The position numbers and the translations under genes are program-made. A model generated the notes under the pieces. It was given only the letters and a program-made list of their open reading frames with translations, searched no databases and had not been told where the DNA came from. Below, one piece after another: positions 36,481 to 46,861 of a stretch of 64,000 bases of DNA (the stretch's first letter is position 1; every line of letters begins with the position of its first letter). The DNA comes from Ailanthus altissimus (taxonomy: Eukaryota; Streptophyta; Magnoliopsida; Sapindales; Simaroubaceae), in the NCBI GenBank assembly GCA_946807835.1, contig OX327711.1:11691501-11755500 (forward strand), given 5' to 3'.

Positions 36481-38705
36481 GGGTTCAATAGAGTTTGGAC
36501 AGTAAATGCACTCTTCTACGCAGATTGAGTTTTATAGAGTTGGAAGAGATTTGTTCTTCACTTTATTTCCTTCATCAGCCTCAATTTTGGTTGGCTCAAA
36601 AGACAACATTTTTGTATCAATGCTTGACCCAAAAGAAAGATATCAGATCTCATTAATAAAGGAGAGACTTGTGAAATAACGAGTACCTACTTCAACAGCG
36701 AGTGCTTGAAGAATTAAATATCTTTGTTAGTGTACTGGTAGCAATTCCTCGTGATTGACCAAGAACAAGGGCTTCTGACACCCCAAGCATACTCACAGCA
36801 ATTACCAGGTTGCTGCAAATTTTTGCTGCCCAAATAACAAAACCATGTTAAAATTTTAGATCCTCAGAAAATATTTTGAAAGGTGAAGTACAAACCTACA
36901 GAATATCCTATGCACTCTTACTTTATTAGGCATTAGACATGTATATACAACACAGGCATTTGTGATGCTTGCTTTGAGGAATGTGAGAAATGTGTACAGC
37001 ATATAATAGTTATCCATTTCAAAATTTTCATTCTCTCAAGCAAGATAACTAACAGAAAAGCAAAGTGAGGATCTACGCCTATACTATATATCGTGTGCTT
37101 TTATGTGAAAAATGAGGATCCAAACATTTAGTAACATGAATTCCTCATCGTTAGTCAAAGTCACTAAGAAGCTTAGCAAAACATAAACTGTCAAAGCTGC
37201 TGCCTCTTTCAATAGTTTGCCTCCCATATAAATTTTATTGCAAGACAAAAGCCAACATACCAACAGAAAATGAAAAATATATATATATACAACCCCCAGA
37301 TACTATCATCTTCAAGTACTTGAGGAAACTTACTGAACCATTTCCTGCTCCACCACAATAAATTGTGTTTTTTCCCATTGAGAGGAATAAGGGTTTGGCA
37401 GCTAGATATGCATCCTCAGAGCCACCAACCTGAACAACATGCCATCTTTTATTCATAAGCCAAATATTACCAAAATGGAACAACTTTAATGCTGCCAACC
37501 AAACACAACTTTAGTAGATTAGATAACACAACAATTGAAACAAAATCAGCATAAAGAAAAGACCATAGATGATTTCCATTAAACAGAGGCTTAATTTTTC
37601 CGACCAAAAGGTTAATGAATTTAATAATTGAATGGTGAGAGATGAAATCATACCATGAAACTCAGTGTACCAGCTTCCGCAGCAAGAACACCGCCAGACA
37701 CGGGAGCATCCAACATGAAAGGCTTCTCCCATGAATCTATATTCAAGATAATTCATAATAAGAACATAATGATAACATTATTTGAAGACTGGCTTTCTTG
37801 ATCCTAGTTCAGATCATTCAACTTTTTGAAAGCTTAAAGGCAAGATCAGGAGATCGCATTCAATTATTCATAATAATGGTGATAACAATAATCAGATGCC
37901 GATGTCTCTCATGCAAGAAATGTTATTGCTTTAGTACGTTCAATATTCAGCAAGGTTTCTGATTATTTAACAACCAAGCAACAATCTGAGCATTTTCTTG
38001 ATTCAATAATTTTAATATACAGCACAAGCCAATATTGACATTTTCTTTTAAGCACTCTTAAATCCTTTCTCATTAAGCATCTCTTTTCTCCTTAACTTTA
38101 TTAGTCTGCATCATCAATTGAAGAACATTTTTTTATAAACAAGAATCCTCTAAAGTAATACATTTTCCTTTCTATTTATCATGCATTTGGCACATTTTAT
38201 TAATAAGGTTATATTATCAAAATGTGCATGGTAGTTTCTTACATTTAAATGAAATGAGCTCAAAATTAGTTTCTCACATTTATATGAAATGAGCTCAAAA
38301 TTAGCTAAGTTGTAATAACAAAAATACTTTATTTTTTTTAATACAGTGGAAAAATAAATGTTAGCGGTTAGAGAGTAATAATTCTGGTAAAAGAACATTT
38401 TGATTGTTACTTTGGTTCACTGACTAGTACCTTTCTTTTCTTTTAGAATGCAATTAGATACAGCTGCAGCAACCTTTCTAGAAGTTTGGGGATAAATAGT
38501 AGATGAGTCTATCAATGATCGTGATCTCAGGAAGTTTCCTCCCTGGAGCAAACCATTTGGTCCACTGTAAACATCCAATACCTATAGTAATAAGACTGAG
38601 TTCATTCTTCACACACATTCAGCTAAAACAACAACCTTGGAAGTACGAAAATTTCAGCAGTAAAGAATAGAGGAAAGAGTTCCCGTCAAATCTATATGCC
38701 GGGAG

Positions 38706-38949
38706 TGTAAAAAGGATTCAGAGAAGAAGAAAACTTGTATCTACATTGAAGGAAACATATGAATATATAGGCAAGCTTCCACCTTTGTCAAGGTGGAAAG
38801 CTTGCCTTTACAACTCACACACATTCATTTCCACACATAGAAAATAATATGGACAGTAAAGCTGTCTATTGACAGCTGTCCAGCAAAGCTGTCAAAGCTG
38901 TCTTCTATTGACAGCTGTCCAGCAAAGCTGTCAAAGCTGTCTATTGACA
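38706..38949 (-). repeat. Copia C 3' LTR
   Basis: 244 bp. On the plus strand it reads TGTAAAAAGG...ATTGACA. Three differences from the partner at 43227-43470, all in the segment near 38845-38885. Confidence 0.94.
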
Positions 38950-38956
38950 GCCCCCC

Positions 38957-40237
38957 TCAAATTGATACGGGTTGATCAACAAGCATCAATTTGCTACTTA
39001 TTAAGCAATGTCGATGACGAGTGAGAGCCTTGGTGAAGATATCAGCAATTTGTAGTTCAGTGGAAATATGTGGAAGAGTGATAACACGAGCTTCAAAGGC
39101 TTCACGGATAGAATGGCAATCGACTTCAATATGCTTTGTGCGCTCATGATAGACTGGATTGGCCGTGATCTGAATAGCACTTGTATTATCGGCATGTAAA
39201 GGTGTAGGATTGTTCTCAGAGAAGTTTAACTCACCAAGCAAACCTCGAAGCCAAATAATTTCGGAACAAGCAAGAGACATTGCTCGGTACTCAGATTCTG
39301 TAGATGACTTAGAAACTCTGTCTTGCTTCTTACTCTTCCAGGAGATCAATGCATCGCCTAAGAACACGCACCAACCAGTGATGGAGCGACGTGTATCAGC
39401 ACAACCAGCCCAATCAGCATCGCTATAAGCAACAAGACGAGAAGAATTGTCTGCGGGAAAGAATAAGCCACGGGCAGAAGTGCCCTGAACATAGCGTATG
39501 ATCCTACGAACAGCAGCCAAATGAAGATGACGAGGAGTCTGAAGAAACTGGCTGACTTGTTGTACAGCAAAAGAAATATCTGGTCTAGTGATGGTGAGAT
39601 AGACAAGGCTACCCACCAATTTTCGATACAAACTGAGATCAACAAGTAAGTCACCTTCCTCTTTGCGAAGCTTGACATTTAATTCCATGGGAGTATCAAC
39701 AGAGGTAGCTTCCTGCAGTCCAGCTGTAGCCACCAAGTCACTAGCATATTTATGTTGATTGAGTGAAACACCAGAGTGACTACGATGCACCTCAAGACCA
39801 AGAAAATACGTGAGAGACCCAAGATCTTTCATATGAAAGGATTTTGAGAGATGGGTCTTGAGCTGAACAAGTAAAGCAGAATCAGAACCAGTGATCACAA
39901 TATCATCAACATAAACCAAAAGGACAACAAGACCCATGTCTGATTTTCGGAGAAACAATGAAGTGTCATACTTGCTCTGCTTGAAGGAAAATTGTAATAA
40001 AGTGGTTCGAAATTTATCAAACCAGGCCCGTAGAGCTTGTTTAAGACCATAAAGAGAGCGACGAAGTTTACACACATTGGAGGTCGAAGAGGAAAATAAT
40101 CCCGGGGGTGGCTTCATATAAATACACTCTTTAAGATCCCCATGAAGGAAAGCATTCTTAACATCCATCTGATGTAGTGGCCAATCATTGGAAGCAGCAA
40201 TAGCTAGGATCGTACGAACAGTGGTCATCTTAGCCAC
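38957..40237 (-). CDS. Copia C reverse transcriptase-RNase H part
   Basis: A 426-residue open frame continues the polyprotein. It begins inside the reverse transcriptase (KMTTVRTILAIAASNDWPLH, DVKNAFLHGDLKE), has the catalytic [11 protein letters not shown], and ends with RNase H (YSDADWAGCADTRRSITGWC, SSTESEYRAMSLA, IADIFTKALTRHRH). The first part of the reverse transcriptase lies in 40238-40550 in the same frame, behind a TAG at 40438-40436. It is therefore cut off from gag-integrase by that stop and an upstream frameshift. Confidence 0.88.
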   Translation of the reverse strand: MAKMTTVRTILAIAASNDWPLHQMDVKNAFLHGDLKECIYMKPPPGLFSSSTSNVCKLRRSLYGLKQALRAWFDKFRTTLLQFSFKQSKYDTSLFLRKSDMGLVVLLVYVDDIVITGSDSALLVQLKTHLSKSFHMKDLGSLTYFLGLEVHRSHSGVSLNQHKYASDLVATAGLQEATSVDTPMELNVKLRKEEGDLLVDLSLYRKLVGSLVYLTITRPDISFAVQQVSQFLQTPRHLHLAAVRRIIRYVQGTSARGLFFPADNSSRLVAYSDADWAGCADTRRSITGWCVFLGDALISWKSKKQDRVSKSSTESEYRAMSLACSEIIWLRGLLGELNFSENNPTPLHADNTSAIQITANPVYHERTKHIEVDCHSIREAFEARVITLPHISTELQIADIFTKALTRHRHCLISSKLMLVDQPVSI

Positions 40238-40416
40238 AGGAGCAAAGGTCTCCTCATAATTGACACCATATTCCTGATTGTTCCCAAGAACAACAAGCTG
40301 AGCTTTATAACGATCTAAACTTCCATCAGAACGAACCTTGACGGAGTAAACCCATTTGCATCCCAGAGGAATTATAGTGGAAGGACAAGGCTCAATGTCC
40401 CAGGTGTGATTGGCCT

Positions 40417-43098
40417 CTAGAGCTGCAATTTCTTCCTACATAGCCTGTCGCCAACAGTCATGCTTGACAGCATGTGAGTAGCATGTGGGAATATCAAAAT
40501 TGGACAATGCAGCAGTAAGAGCTGAAATAGAATTGCCAGAAGAAAACCCATACCTATCCGGGGTACAGACACTCGAGAAGAGCGACGTACCAAAGGCTTT
40601 GAAGGTGCTGTAACTGACTGATTCTGGTGCATGTTAGGATCAGATATCGGGTGAGCCACCGGAGGAGACCGTGGGTGGGATCGTCTCGTATACACCATAC
40701 CTGGTTTAAAGCGAGAACTGACTTGATGAAGATCTGAGAACTGCTTCTCAAAGGAGGGGAGGACCACAGTAGAAGAAGAGGGCACAGATGACACAGGAAA
40801 GAAATGTTGATTTTCAAAGAAAATAACATTCCTAGAAATACGTGTACGATGTAATTGAGGATCATAACAAACAAATCCCTTTTGACACATATTATATCCT
40901 AAGAATGCACATCTAATAGATTGAGCAGATAATTTATGTCGCTCATGAGGAGGTAAATGAACAAAACATACACAACCAAAGATACGAAGATTATCATAAC
41001 TAGGTTGCTTAGTAAATAAGCGGAAATAGGGAGACTCCATGTGTAAAACTTTGGAAGGTAAACGATTAATCAAGTGAGTAGCAGTCTTTAGAGCCTCAAC
41101 CCAAAACATGGATGAAACAGAAGATTCTAACAAAAGAGTACGTACCATATCAAGAAGATGACGATTTTTGCGTTCAGCTACTCCATTTTGTTGAGAAGTA
41201 GCAGGACATGAACGTTGATGGATAATACCTTTAGAAGCCAAGAATGTCTGAAACTCAGTAGACAAATATTCACCACCAGAATCTGTGCGTAATGTCTTAA
41301 TATTCGCAGAAAATTGATTTTCAACATACGCTAAAAACTCAGTGAAGGTACGAAAAACCTCAGATTTAGAACGAAGAAAATAAACCCAAGTGAATCTGCT
41401 ATGATCATCAATGAAAGTCACATAGTATTTAAATTTTTCGTGTGAACTAACCGGGGAAGGTCCCCAAACATCACTATGGATAAGATCAAAGCAGTGAGAA
41501 GCTCTACTAGCATGCAAAGGAAATGGAAGAGTTTTGCTTTTACCAAGTTTACAAGAATCGCACTCAAGAGATAAAGAAGAACGTTCTTTATTACCAAGAA
41601 AGCCGGAGTTCAATACATGAGATAAGATTTGAGTATTGGGATGACCTAAACGACGATGCCACACCATACTCGGATTAGGAACATTATTACAAGCAAAAGA
41701 CGTAATTGAAGGTACTGAAGAAAGTGCTGGAACAGGCAAAAATAGTGGAAACAAGCGCCCCACTTTAGGTCCCTTCGCGATTGGCTCCCCCGTTACCTGG
41801 TCCTGCACAACACAACCATCACCAGAAAAATTAACAGCACAATTGTTATCAACTAATTGACCAACAGAAATAAGATTCGTGGAAAGCTGAGGAGCAAGAA
41901 ACACATCAGTAAATGTAGAAGAGGCATTTCCGACAGCAGTGATTGGCAAAGAATTGCCATTGGCTGTCTGAATGGCAGATTGACCATTATAGGGCCGAAC
42001 ATGAGACAGAGTTGTGGGAGTATTTGTCATGTGATTAGAAGCCCCCGAGTCTACATACCAGAGTGTAGTAGAATTTTTACCTTGAAACCCCATCGCGGAT
42101 AATGCTGAAATTAGCATTTGTTGTACCATTTCAAGGGTGCAGTAAGTTGCTGCAGGAGGTGCAAGATCAGAGGAAGCACTTGAGGAAGAGCTATGTGGTG
42201 CAGAAGTTGCTGCTGGAGGAATAGTAACAGAAGTTTGAAATGCTTGGGCCTGACGATTTTGGGGGCGGATACGACATTCTTTGATAATATGACCCTTTTT
42301 CTTGCAATAGGAACAATATTTTTTAGAACAATTGGCAGCAATATGCCCATATTCTTTGCAACAGAAACATTGCAGATTTTTAGAAGTCACAGGTGGTCCA
42401 CGTCCGCGGGCAGCATAAGCCATAGTTGCTGTCCCGAAACTGCCATGAGATTGCTCCAGAATAACTTGAGTACTAAGACGTTGTTCTTCGCGAAGTAACT
42501 CACCAAAACAAATATCAAGAGAGGGAACAAGAGATCTGTTTAGCAGAGAGGAGCGAACTGATTCATATTCCGGGCGTAGTTTCATAAGAAACTGATCACG
42601 TTGGCTAGTATTGTGAAGATTCTGAATAGTCTTAAGAGCAGCAACAGGAACATCTGTTGTAACCAAATCAGTATATTCATGCCAGAGAGTCAAAAATGCC
42701 GAGTAGTAGTCTTGGATGGAAAGACTACCATGTTGAAACATGGCAATCGCATGTTCCAACTGAAAGCGACGAGCATCATTATCTTGATGATAAACTCTCT
42801 TCAAATAATTCCACATGGATTGAGCGGAGCGGTGAGCCCGCAAGTTGGTGACAATATGTGGCTCCACCGAACCAAGAAGCCAAGACATTATTCGAGCATC
42901 AAGCACAGTCCAAGAAGGAGAAGACACAACATCTTTGGATTTGGCAATGTCGGATGTTGGTGCAACATCCGTGCCATCAATATGGCCCCAAAGGTCTTTT
43001 CCCTTGAGAAAAAATTCAAACTGAAAAGCCCAAGTAGAGTAATTTTTACCTGTAAACTTGACACAAATAGGTGTAGAGTCCATTGGAAAATTATCCAA
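40417..43098 (-). CDS. Copia C gag-protease-integrase part
   Basis: An 893-residue open frame from MDNFPMDSTPICVKF. It holds the gag (UBN2-like) domain, two zinc knuckles (CFCCKEYGHIAANC and CSYCKKKGHIIKEC), the protease WYVDSGASNHMT with an intact DSG, and a GAG-pre-integrase HRRLGHPN with later C-x-x-C. The integrase core has HSDVWGPSPVSS, FIDDHSRFTWVYFL, RTDSGGEY and QQNGVAERKNRHLL. About 2 extra bases near 40550 (after RVSVP) shift the frame, so the last ~45 residues of this ORF are out of frame. Restoring the frame and reading past one TAG would link it to the reverse transcriptase. Confidence 0.9.
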   Translation of the reverse strand: MDNFPMDSTPICVKFTGKNYSTWAFQFEFFLKGKDLWGHIDGTDVAPTSDIAKSKDVVSSPSWTVLDARIMSWLLGSVEPHIVTNLRAHRSAQSMWNYLKRVYHQDNDARRFQLEHAIAMFQHGSLSIQDYYSAFLTLWHEYTDLVTTDVPVAALKTIQNLHNTSQRDQFLMKLRPEYESVRSSLLNRSLVPSLDICFGELLREEQRLSTQVILEQSHGSFGTATMAYAARGRGPPVTSKNLQCFCCKEYGHIAANCSKKYCSYCKKKGHIIKECRIRPQNRQAQAFQTSVTIPPAATSAPHSSSSSASSDLAPPAATYCTLEMVQQMLISALSAMGFQGKNSTTLWYVDSGASNHMTNTPTTLSHVRPYNGQSAIQTANGNSLPITAVGNASSTFTDVFLAPQLSTNLISVGQLVDNNCAVNFSGDGCVVQDQVTGEPIAKGPKVGRLFPLFLPVPALSSVPSITSFACNNVPNPSMVWHRRLGHPNTQILSHVLNSGFLGNKERSSLSLECDSCKLGKSKTLPFPLHASRASHCFDLIHSDVWGPSPVSSHEKFKYYVTFIDDHSRFTWVYFLRSKSEVFRTFTEFLAYVENQFSANIKTLRTDSGGEYLSTEFQTFLASKGIIHQRSCPATSQQNGVAERKNRHLLDMVRTLLLESSVSSMFWVEALKTATHLINRLPSKVLHMESPYFRLFTKQPSYDNLRIFGCVCFVHLPPHERHKLSAQSIRCAFLGYNMCQKGFVCYDPQLHRTRISRNVIFFENQHFFPVSSVPSSSTVVLPSFEKQFSDLHQVSSRFKPGMVYTRRSHPRSPPVAHPISDPNMHQNQSVTAPSKPLVRRSSRVSVPRIGMGFLLAILFQLLLLHCPILIFPHATHMLSSMTVGDRLCRKKLQL

Positions 43099-43226
43099 GA
43101 AAATAAAGAAACTGAAAGAAGGACCTTAAAAAAAGTTTGCCGAAGAACACCACTCTAGAAAAAAATGCCCAAAAAACTGAAAACGAAAATTCCAGAAAAT
43201 GCCCAGAAACTGATGCTCTGATACCA

Positions 43227-43470
43227 TGTAAAAAGGATTCAGAGAAGAAGAAAACTTGTATCTACATTGAAGGAAACATATGAATATATAGGCAAGCTTC
43301 CACCTTTGTCAAGGTGGAAAGCTTGCCTTTACAACTCACACACATTCATTTCCACACATAGAAAACAATATGGACAGCAAAGCTGTCTATTGACAGCTGT
43401 TCAGCAAAGCTGTCAAAGCTGTCTTCTATTGACAGCTGTCCAGCAAAGCTGTCAAAGCTGTCTATTGACA
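43227..43470 (-). repeat. Copia C 5' LTR
   Basis: 244 bp partner of 38706-38949, directly followed in minus-strand sense by the tRNA-Met primer-binding site. Confidence 0.94.
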
Positions 43471-45390
43471 AGGAGAACATGAGTTCTAACACAAAATGTT
43501 TTCATAATTGCTTGTAACTAAGAACCAGGAACTAATTACAAGGTGAACTCAAGTAACTTGCTTTGTATTTCCATCTCAAGGCAGAAATACATTCCCTACA
43601 TTAGGGCAACTTCTTTTTACACTATGAAGGAGCCATAAATGATAGTGGACTTTCTCACATTAAACATGCGTAATGACACAGTATGACCGGAAAAAATTGT
43701 TGTAAGCATAATAATTAGGACAAACCAATATCTTTAACATATAAGTACATTGTACAACAAAGACAGTAGAAAACCTAGCAATAGGCAGCATAGATTTTTT
43801 ATGTCAACAGGAAAAGCCAAATGGAACCACAATACTCACATGTGATGAGGAAGGCAACAATGTAATTACAACATCACTTGCTTCAGCAATTTCAAAAGGC
43901 ATTTCTTTCGTAGGAACTCCCATGACAGAGAACATTTTCATGACATTACAGTTTCTGAATTGAAGTCAAACTTGCCCGTCTGGTTCAAAGTAGAGATGTA
44001 TATGTTATAGTTTCTCATTATACAAACCAACTAAATTTCATATCAAAAATATGGACCATATATATATGCGCATATCTCTTTATAGATCATATTTAACATA
44101 TGGATTCATACATCCTATATATTTACAATAGGTTGGATAGTAGCAATTCAATGAAAAGAAAAAATCATAGTACTATTAAGTGCAAAAAAGACGTTTAAAT
44201 GCATTACACATCGTGAACAGCCATTTTGTATCCAGCCTTCAAAAGATTACTCGCCATTCTGAATCCCATATTTCCCAGCCCTATGAATCCAACACTCTGT
44301 GACACATTAATAAACTGATAAATATAACCTTTCACTAATTGTTCGTGAAAGAAGACAAGCTACATTCTTAATTGGAAACCCAGCAGACAAATATATAAAC
44401 ATATATAGACAAATAAATAAATACATAAACAGTCCATCTTCCTTTCTCAACTAGCTGATTGAGAAAACCCATCTTAGTAATTGATTGTGCATGTCTTGAG
44501 CACATGCCTTAATTTGACAGAAGGAGCAGAAAGAGGTCACAGATTTCAATGTTTAAACACACTTTGGAGAATGGCTGCACAGAATTTGTAGCATTGATAT
44601 AAAATGTTGACATCATTTTCAAGCAAAAATCTTAATTCCATAGCATTTTGAAACTCTAGATCGGATACAATTCCACTCTACAAGACACCAGCTTACAGAG
44701 AATCTATCAGTCTACCAATAACCTGAATGCCCAATTTTGATTAGGATGGTAGAAACCCCTTATGAATCTTTCAACTTATATATATTTAATTACTCATATT
44801 TATTTAGAAAATCTACTCACTTTGATCTTAACATAAGGTAAAACCCTTCTACACAACAAACTTACTTCATCATCTTTCCAATGTATAGTCCCTATTCAGA
44901 ACGGTTCAAAAGAGCTTGATAATGTATGTTTTAGAATCCAAATAATAAAACACAAGAAACGTTTATGATTATTTCTCAAATTTAATACAGAGAGCCAAAA
45001 ATATACTTCAATCAAAAACCAAAGTATATATTCTCATGCCATGCATTAGAACATGAGCATATGTATTTAAGAATTCACTAGCTGCAATTAAAATAATGAA
45101 TAAATGAATCAAACCCATCAATTATATTGCAAGCGAAATAAAGAGCTTACATTGAAAAGCAGGATTATGTTGAATTCTTTAGCTCAAATAACCGAAAATG
45201 TGACAGTTTCAAGATATAAGCATGTGTTAACGCCATAGAACCAAAAATAAAAAAAGTTTACCTCAAACTGGGATGAGACTTGCGATGAAGAGAATCTTCT
45301 AGGCATTGAAGAATATTGAAAAGGTGATGAAAGGAATGCTGATTTGGGTTTAGAAAGAGAAACTAGTAACCTCACTCTACTCATCGCCAT

Positions 45391-46861
45391 TGATACACAA
45401 CTCTCACTTGTTGCACAGTCAAAGCTTTGCTACGCTTTAGAATTTATTTATGCAGGCGAAAACAAATCATACATAAAAAGTTGTGCCTCTGTCTTTTCCA
45501 CTATCAACTGATAAGAGTGATAGTGATGCCCAACGTTAGGCAAGCTCTGGTATTATCACTTTAGAATTCACACACTGACGTGTTTTGGATCATAGCGGTG
45601 AATTGATGATCTGACATTATAAAATATAAAGGATTCTTGAGGGCGGACCTTCCTTTTATTTAAATAAAGTCGGCATTTTTTTTCTTGTAACATTTGATTT
45701 AATTTAAATTCAAATTAAATTTTAGTTAAGAACGGACATTCCTAATTTAGACAATTAAATTAATAATGAGCAAGTTATGATAATTTAATAATAAAGGGTT
45801 AGGGTGAACTTTTACCTTGAATATAAAACTGATGCATTTGAATCCAGGTCTCTTATATTAAAAAGAAAAATGAAGTAATAATATTATTAATATCTTAAAT
45901 TATATTAAAAAATTAATGTGTAAAATAATTATTAAATAGTAAAATAATTTAACAAATTATTTTATTAATTAATAATTATTTTATAATATAATTTACAAAA
46001 TAATTTGAGATTTTTAACGTGATTCATATAATAATAATTTGTTCTTATTTATTATATTAACTTATTTATTATTAAATTTATTTAATATTATTATATAATT
46101 TACATTAATTTCGGAGTGGACAAATAATTGGGTATAGTCCCGCATAAAAAAATTTCATTTTATCAACTAGGCAAAAGTATATTAGTTTTAGATATAATTA
46201 TTAAATTAAATAAATCTATCTATTCCAATGCACTATCGAGGAATAGGATAATATTTAATGTATTCCGAGGTTTGGATAAGATTTTATTTACGCACGCAAA
46301 AGTGAGTTATAAACTTGGACTGGATTTGGCAGAGAATTACTTAAGGATTTATATGCCAAGAAATGAAAACTGATACATGGATCATTAAGATTCAAAAATG
46401 AAGCAGCTCAATGTGGCACAAAGAGTTGCAGAATCAAGTAAACCAATTATATATATAAAAAAAAAGCCTGCTTATTCAATTGCATTGCTTTGGCTTTCAT
46501 GTCAATTATCTGTTATCATATAACACAGAAATAAAATGCAGAACCATGACCAGAATCTGAAACATATGGTCATTTGCTGCAAATAGCTGTTTATATAAGC
46601 AGCTAAAAGACACCACAGGAAAAATGGTGGTCAGAATTGGATGGAACTGGAAAACATATGAAATGAAAATTTTGTTTCCATTAAAAAATATGCTCCTTTT
46701 TTACAGCAAATTGCAGTTAATACAATCGGCTAGTCATACTAAAACTGCTCAAATGACACATTCAGAAAGGGAGCTAATGAGATATTAAATTCCCACAAAA
46801 TTCATGTCCATATAAACCAGATTCAACAAAACTATTGTGGACGAGCTTTCAAAAGAAAAGG
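45391..46861. other. Intergenic, HIBADH promoter to GHR1 3' end
   Basis: 45391-45650 is the presumed HIBADH 5' leader and promoter. 45650-46120 is AT-rich. The 81-codon plus-strand ORF at 46128-46373 has no recognisable domain and I do not call it a gene. The last few hundred bases should include the GHR1 3' untranslated region. Confidence 0.55.

Larger units (their letters stand above)
38706..43470 (-). mobile_element. Young, near-intact Ty1/copia retrotransposon C, in HIBADH intron 3
   Basis: LTRs of 244 bp each (5' LTR 43227-43470, 3' LTR 38706-38949 in minus-strand sense) differ at only three positions by my count. The primer-binding site TGGTATCAGAGCATCA (43226-43211) directly abuts the 5' LTR, and a TTGAGGGGGG polypurine tract precedes the 3' LTR. 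Flanks GGGAG / AGGAG suggest a 5-bp target duplication with one change. The LTR contains internal repeats of CAGCAAAGCTGTCAAAGCTGTC and GACAGCTGTC. The element is in the same orientation as HIBADH. Confidence 0.95.
23881..45390 (-). pseudogene. HIBADH: 3-hydroxyisobutyrate dehydrogenase, probably inactivated
   Basis: Ten exons would give 352 residues: 45390-45262, 44296-44208, 43954-43840, 38581-38431, 37736-37654, 37429-37334, 36829-36687, 24484-24400, 24103-24024 and 23968-23881. The family oxidises 3-hydroxyisobutyrate to methylmalonate semialdehyde with NAD+ in mitochondrial valine breakdown. Visible are a Ser/Arg-rich, presequence-like N-terminus, the Rossmann signature VGFIGLGNMGFRMASNLLKA, the substrate loop DAPVSGGVLAAEAGTL, the catalytic-lysine segment AAKICSNL, and a C-terminal AKDLNLAYASAKEIG. 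Two lesions lie in exon 7. The splice acceptor before GCAGCA is GG instead of AG (36831-36830). The expected Trp codon in the RCW motif is TGA (36694-36692, codon 267). Use of the next AG causes a frameshift and an early stop. Unusual replacements (GQSR for GQSL; FCHYD near the C-terminus) fit relaxed selection. The identity is secure; inactivation could still be sequence error. Confidence 0.88.

Noticed and set aside
41857..43158. Plus-strand ORFs within copia C
   Set aside because: They are shadows of the long minus-strand gag-integrase frame.
46128..46373. 81-codon plus-strand ORF as a small gene
   Set aside because: No domain, no signal, AT-rich codons and no supporting context.
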